A DNA stretch of 10,050 nt, from NCBI GenBank assembly GCA_002887195.1, contig PJAB01002193.1, positions 1 through 10,050 on the forward strand. Reading direction: 5' to 3'. Position numbers and translations under genes: made by a program. The notes beneath the pieces were generated by a model that was given only the letters and a program-made list of their open reading frames with translations, made no database searches and had not been told where the DNA came from. Position 1 is the stretch's first letter. Each line of letters opens with the position of its first letter. This stretch comes from Chrysochromulina parva. Its lineage: Eukaryota > Haptophyta > Prymnesiales > Chrysochromulinaceae. Positions 6,522 through 10,050 of the stretch are shown piece by piece.

Positions 6522-6756
6522 TGCCTCTGAGCGCGGGCAAGTCGGTGAGCCAGAGCGCCGCTTGACCACAACAGCCCAAGAAGAGGGAGGTGCTCGGCGC
6601 GACGCGTTCAAAGCTCATGCGTGCGTGCGGGGCTTGTGTGGCGGGGAAAGCCTGGCGGAGGTTACGATTGTCGCCGACCCAAAACTTCATCGTGAAACGA
6701 TCCGTGAAACCGATGTCTTCGTCGCCTTCGAACGCCGATTGAACGATAGGAAGATC
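6522..6756. promoter_or_regulatory. Divergent promoter interval between CFAP141-like and OTU genes
   Basis: Only 235 bp separate the two start codons, so both promoters and leaders must lie here or overlap the opposite gene. No TATA box is obvious. The OTU frame remains open upstream through this interval but has no ATG. A separate ATG at 6617 opens a 41-codon frame that ends at 6742, 14 nt before the OTU ATG, and would be an upstream ORF if transcribed. Confidence 0.45.
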
Positions 6757-7428
6757 ATGACAGGGAAGCGAAGGAGGCTCCGCCCTTCCGTCGTGCCTCC
6801 ACTGCCCTCGGAGCTCCCGCTGTGCCAGTGGGCCGCCGCGCATCTCCCGACTGCCACAAAGTCGGAACCTTCGAGTGACGAGACTTCGAGCTCTCCTTCT
6901 CCGACATCGACTTCGAGCAGCACTGCGGATGAGGCCGAGAAGCGCCAGCCGTTTCTCCAGCGCGCACTGCAGGCCGGCCGCAACCTTGTAGCCGAAATCG
7001 TGGGTAAGCGTCCATCCTCCGATATCACCTTGAAGAAGAAGAAGAAGAAGAGGAGGAAAAAGAGCCACGAGCTGCCGCAGGCCAATGACAGCAGCCGGGA
7101 TGCTCTCGCACTATTGGCTCCACAGCCGGGATGCTCTAAGTGCAGATCCACGGGCTGTTCACGATGCCGTGCGCTCGCATTCATCGGACCGGCGGCCGCG
7201 CCCAGTTCGGATGGTGCCAAGCGGCTGGCCGCCTCACCGGCAGTGTCGCAGGCTCCGCCGACCAAACGCGCAAAGCTCTCTCAGGCGCCGACGCCTGCAG
7301 CATCACCTCGCACGTGTGCGCCGAAGGCTGAAGCATCGGAGCGTAGCTCCATGGCCGCGGTAACTTCTCCAAGCAAGGCCGCTGCCATGGCCAGCAAGGC
7401 CACAGACACCGCAGCAGCAGCAGACACC

Positions 7429-7496
<68 letters not shown>

Positions 7497-8466
7497 GGGA
7501 GGCAAGGCGATCGCCGCTGGCGCCAAAGCCCCTGCCACTGCCGGCACGGTGTCGTCCGCGTCGCCGCGACCAGCGTCCGCGCTCCGACCGGTGCGCTGCG
7601 ACCGATGCGACGGCCAGCACGCGAGCGCTCTGTGCCCTCACTTCAAAAAGGCGCGCGACTCGCACCCCGACGCGCAGCCCGGCCGGATGCTGAAGGGGCT
7701 CGGGAGGTCGAGCGGGCCGCCGCTGCTGCTCCGTAATGGAACGGTCCGGCCGCAGCCGCCGGATGGCTCGTGCCTCTTCCACAGCCTGCGCTTTGGGCTC
7801 AGTCGCATCGCGGCCGCACGCAATGTGCCCAATGTGCCCACGAGCACGCATGGGCTGAGATCGCATCTCGCGCGCTGGGTGGGCGCGCATGCGTCGCTCC
7901 GGCTCGCGGACACGCCGCTCTCGTCGTGGGTGCAGTGGGACAGCGGGCTGTCGACTAAGGCGTACGCCGACCGAATGGGACGCTCTGGCTGGGGAGGTGG
8001 CATCGAGATCGCGGCGTGCTCGCACTCGTTTGCGGTCAACGTGTGGGTCTACGAGAAGCGACGCGGCAACGGCGGCTTCGAGCGCATCTCGACGTTTGAT
8101 GCGCCCAAGACGGCGTCGGGCTCGAGTGCGGCGGGTGCCGTCTCCCCACACGGTCTCGAGCGTACAGTGCACGTACTCTACAAAGGAGGCTGCCACTATG
8201 ACGCGCTCCTCCCAGACGACGGCGAGCTCGCCGCTTTCCTTGCCGCGAGCCCGCGCCAGCACGCCGGCGCGGGCTCAGGCGGGTGCGCGCAGTCAGCGTC
8301 GCCAGCGATGGCGCCGAGCAGCGCACGCCAAAACCATGCGAGCGGCAGCGGCAAGGGCGCAGCGGCAGGAGGAAAGGGCGGCAAGGGCTCCCCAACTGGC
8401 TCACCGCGATGGGGCGGCGCGCGCGGCGGCAATCGGTTTGGGAAGGTGCCTTGGCATAGGCGTTGA
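6757..8466 (+). CDS. OTU-family cysteine protease (deubiquitinase) with Cys-rich motifs and poly-Ala
   Basis: The protein has 569 residues. A Ser/Thr/Pro-rich N-terminus leads to a basic run (K6-R2-K2 at 93-102), a likely nuclear localisation signal. A short motif, CxxC-x4-CxxC, lies at 126-137. A Pro/Ala/Ser/Lys-rich linker carries 22 alanines at 225-246. A CxxC-x3-H-x4-C motif at 281-293 continues as PHFKKARDSHPDA, likely a small zinc site. The OTU domain spans about 330-487: PPDGSCLFHS gives Asp336 and nucleophile Cys339, WGGGIEIAACSHSFAVNVWVYE is the central motif, and GGCHYDAL gives His480. The triad appears intact, so an active ubiquitin-chain hydrolase is plausible. The C-terminus is Gly/Lys/Arg-rich. 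The start is the first ATG in the frame. Chain specificity and substrate cannot be inferred. Confidence 0.88.
7092..7137. repeat. 15-bp direct repeat read in two frames within the OTU gene
   Basis: CAGCCGGGATGCTCT occurs at 7092-7106 and again at 7123-7137. The 31-bp offset is not a multiple of three, so the first copy encodes SRDAL and the second PGCS, the start of the CxxC motif. Confidence 0.9.
7411..7494. repeat. (GCA)n trinucleotide repeat encoding poly-alanine
   Basis: Four GCA codons, then GAC ACC, then 22 uninterrupted GCA codons (7429-7494). Identical codon use throughout suggests recent slippage expansion and likely length polymorphism. On the opposite strand it reads as poly-Leu or poly-Cys, which explains spurious reverse frames. 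Confidence 0.97.
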
Positions 8467-8971
8467 GCGGTGAAATATTAAGAAGAGCCGAATCCACAGT
8501 TGGTCTCTGTTCACACACACCAGAGAACATAAGCAAGTTTCCCGGTTAAGTTTCCTGGTGACCGTGTCCCGCCGCGTGTCACTGTCAGCTGTCACAAGGT
8601 CGTCACAACGCCGTCCCATCTTCTCATGTCGCACGGCCGCCATACTCTTACGCCGACATCCCCTTCAAATTCCCCCACCGCAATTCAGGGGGTCCTGCCA
8701 ATGTGTAGGTAGCTTGGTAAGTTACAAGTCTCTCTCACACACAGACTGTCACCAGACTCAAGTGACAAGAGCGACGCCCTTGGAGCGACGTGCGCTAGAA
8801 ACGCCGGTCGCCACCGCCCCCACACAGCGAGCTCAGCGTGTGTCATTGCTTCACAGAACACAGTTCGTGGACAGGCAGTCGACCGCTAGCAAAGCACAGC
8901 TAGCAAAACACCGAGCCCACCGAGCCCAACGAACTGTGAAGCGAGCCGTGCGTTTGACGATTCCGAGGTTA
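8467..8971. other. Intergenic region upstream of the coiled-coil gene
   Basis: These 505 bases follow the OTU stop. A possible 3' hairpin has stem TCTCTG (8504-8509) and CAGAGA (8521-8526) around a CA-rich loop. AAGTTTCCYGG is repeated at about 8535 and 8548. The frame of the downstream gene is open from at least 8558 but has no ATG before 8972. A separate ATG at 8626 opens a 28-codon frame ending at 8712, directly before a GTAAGT at 8717-8722 that could be a leader-intron donor. Tandem duplications occur at 8885-8930. Confidence 0.5.
8885..8930. repeat. Two adjacent short tandem duplications
   Basis: GCTAGCAAAGCACA (8885-8898) is followed directly by GCTAGCAAAACACC (8899-8912). Then GAGCCCACC (8913-8921) is followed directly by GAGCCCAAC (8922-8930). 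Both pairs lie just upstream of the start codon at 8972. Confidence 0.88.
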
Positions 8972-9814
8972 ATGGCCTCGCCCGTCGAACTAGGCATTCT
9001 GAACGCTGTGCTCCACGCAGCAGCAGCTCAGGCGGCTGAGAGAGCCGACAAGATTCAGGAGGTCACGTCTGCCGCATTCGATGAGGATTTCGACAAGCGT
9101 GACTTGCCAATGCTCATCAGCTTTATGGAAGAGGAAGAAGCCAGGCTTGCCAGCGAAGTAGATGCACTCAGACTAAAGCTGGCCAATAGATCCGCCCCGA
9201 AGCCCGCGCCCAAGCCCCAACGCCAAGCCGCTGCCTCGGCCCAGGATGCCCATACCTCGGCCCAGGAGGCTATGATGAAGCAGCTACCGACCGAGCATCT
9301 CGCACGGATCCTTGCTGAGCTGCGTGGGCAGACGGCCTCGAGCCAAGTGCCGATGGAGCCGCCGCCAGCACGGCCATTGTCCCATCGCTCGCTGCCACCC
9401 TCGATCTCTCTGGCCCCGGGAGAGACGACCACGCTGGTCGACATCCTGGCGATGATGCGCGAGATGCCCACACCGGCCCTCGCCGAGTTCTTGACGACGC
9501 TTCGTGGCGTCAGCCGCGGAGGCGGCTCGCGGCTCGAGCTCACGAATACAGAGGTTCCGCAGCCGCACGCGCCCATGGCCGTGCCGCCGCCGCCATCGCC
9601 TTCGGTCCTGCAGTCGGGCCGCGCACAGCTGCTCCGAGCGATCCTGCTCAACTTCTTCACTAAGCATCAGCCCTCCGCGCTGCACACGGTCGAACAGCTC
9701 TGTGGGCTCGTGGTGGGCGATGGCGCCATCTGGACAGAGGGGGAGCTCTTCCAGAAGCTCGAAGCGCGCTACGGCGTGCGCGTGGACATCGACCCGCACG
9801 GACACGACGATTAG
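8972..9814 (+). CDS. Coiled-coil protein of unknown function with a helical C-terminal module
   Basis: The protein has 280 residues from the first ATG in the frame. The N-terminus is helical (LNAVLHAAAAQAAERADKIQEV), then an acidic coiled coil (LISFMEEEEARLASEVDALRLKLANRS) to about residue 75. The middle is low in complexity, Pro/Ala/Gln-rich, and includes SAQDAHTSAQEA from a 13-bp duplication (9234-9246 and 9255-9267). Two similar helical segments, LPTEHLARILAELRG and MPTPALAEFLTTLRG, may be a diverged repeat. The C-terminal 55 residues (LLRAILLNFFTKHQPSALHTVEQL...ELFQKLEARYG) resemble, from memory, a short module of many algal proteins with the pattern FY-x2-H/N-P-x-K-x4-V and a final L-x3-YG. 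No enzyme motif is visible. The frame extends upstream without an ATG, so a spliced earlier start is possible. Confidence 0.7.
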   Translation: MASPVELGILNAVLHAAAAQAAERADKIQEVTSAAFDEDFDKRDLPMLISFMEEEEARLASEVDALRLKLANRSAPKPAPKPQRQAAASAQDAHTSAQEAMMKQLPTEHLARILAELRGQTASSQVPMEPPPARPLSHRSLPPSISLAPGETTTLVDILAMMREMPTPALAEFLTTLRGVSRGGGSRLELTNTEVPQPHAPMAVPPPPSPSVLQSGRAQLLRAILLNFFTKHQPSALHTVEQLCGLVVGDGAIWTEGELFQKLEARYGVRVDIDPHGHDD

Positions 9815-10050
9815 CTGAGGCTGTGTTCATCCAGGTTGCACCGAGCTTCGCAGCTGCTTGTTTCTGCGAGTGTCGTGTCGTCAAGGGTCGTGTCGTCAAA
9901 GCCGAAGCGCACAAAATGTCTCTTATCAGCCGCGTGCAGGGTGCTCAGTGCCTGCCGTCCCAGCGGGCGGCTTGCCCTGGGGCACCGACTGGCCCGAGTA
10001 CTTCCAGGGGCTAGTCATGTAAACCGGGTGCGGAGGCAGCCCGGGAAATT
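9815..10050. other. Window tail, possibly containing a partial exon
   Basis: This region follows the coiled-coil gene. GTCGTGTCGTCAARG occurs twice near 9873-9902. The + strand is open in one frame from about 9819 to TAA at 10018-10020 and ends with GGLPWGTDWPEYFQGLVM, which looks more protein-like than chance. A candidate acceptor GTGCAG lies near 9940. On the - strand, a 30-codon frame (MTSPWKYSGQ...) covers the same bases. Neither can be assigned. Confidence 0.3.

Noticed and set aside
6562..6756. TTG-initiated N-terminal extension of the OTU protein
   Set aside because: No ATG occurs in this stretch, and it lies in the divergent promoter gap. It is more likely untranslated leader.
7303..8262. 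Reverse-strand Arg-rich frame with a poly-Cys run
   Set aside because: It mirrors the GCA repeat and the GC-rich OTU gene. It has no recognisable domain, while the + frame has an intact OTU triad.
4320..8466. A ubiquitin-pathway gene cluster (F-box/kelch plus OTU)
   Set aside because: They are separated by a ciliary gene on the opposite strand and by separate promoters. Both families are large in eukaryotes, so chance adjacency is a sufficient explanation.
8558..8971. GTG-initiated N-terminal extension of the coiled-coil protein
   Set aside because: The extension is Arg/Thr/Ser-rich with no domain and no ATG. It would require a non-canonical start.
1..10050. tRNA, rRNA, transposon or viral insertion
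   Set aside because: I saw no cloverleaf, transposase, reverse transcriptase, long terminal repeat or viral structural motif on either strand by eye.

Overview
This is nuclear DNA from a GC-rich, gene-dense eukaryote, most likely a flagellated alga. Four things point that way: spliceosomal GT-AG introns, absence of bacterial gene signals, long low-complexity codon runs (Gly, Ala, Ser), and a small protein that I recognise as a ciliary microtubule-inner-protein homologue (CFAP141). A haptophyte is my first guess because of the compact GC-rich genes, a C-rich intron and a 10-bp intronic minisatellite. Other GC-rich microalgae (pelagophyte, dictyochophyte, dinoflagellate relatives) are not excluded.

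Six protein genes are supported. On the + strand: a two-exon sugar/polyol transporter of the major facilitator superfamily (203-1953); a probable FUT8-like glycosyltransferase with a huge glycine run near its C-terminus (2199-3875); and a two-exon F-box/kelch-repeat protein (4320-5703). On the - strand: a two-exon CFAP141-like axonemal protein (6521 down to 6100). On the + strand again: a nuclear-looking OTU-family deubiquitinase with two Cys-rich motifs and a pure 22-codon alanine run (6757-8466), and a coiled-coil protein of unknown function (8972-9814). CFAP141 and the OTU gene are divergent and share a 235-bp gap; the kelch and CFAP141 genes converge. Intergenic gaps are about 235-505 bp.

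The genes do not form an evident pathway. The F-box/kelch and OTU proteins both belong to ubiquitin biology, but their co-location may be chance.

The most interesting structure is in the introns. All three inferred introns are phase 0, follow a CAG codon and begin GTG, and retention of any of them gives an early stop. Two also have GTG immediately after the acceptor, so AGGTG is present at both ends. In the transporter, 20 bp at the two ends are 17/20 identical, encode the same peptide (GTRQVG) in the same frame and differ only at synonymous third positions. The space between is almost entirely 17 copies of a 10-bp unit, most copies of which carry a branch-point consensus. This looks like intron birth by tandem duplication of an exonic AGGT site. 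I see no new multi-gene system such as a defence island, CRISPR array or mobile element.
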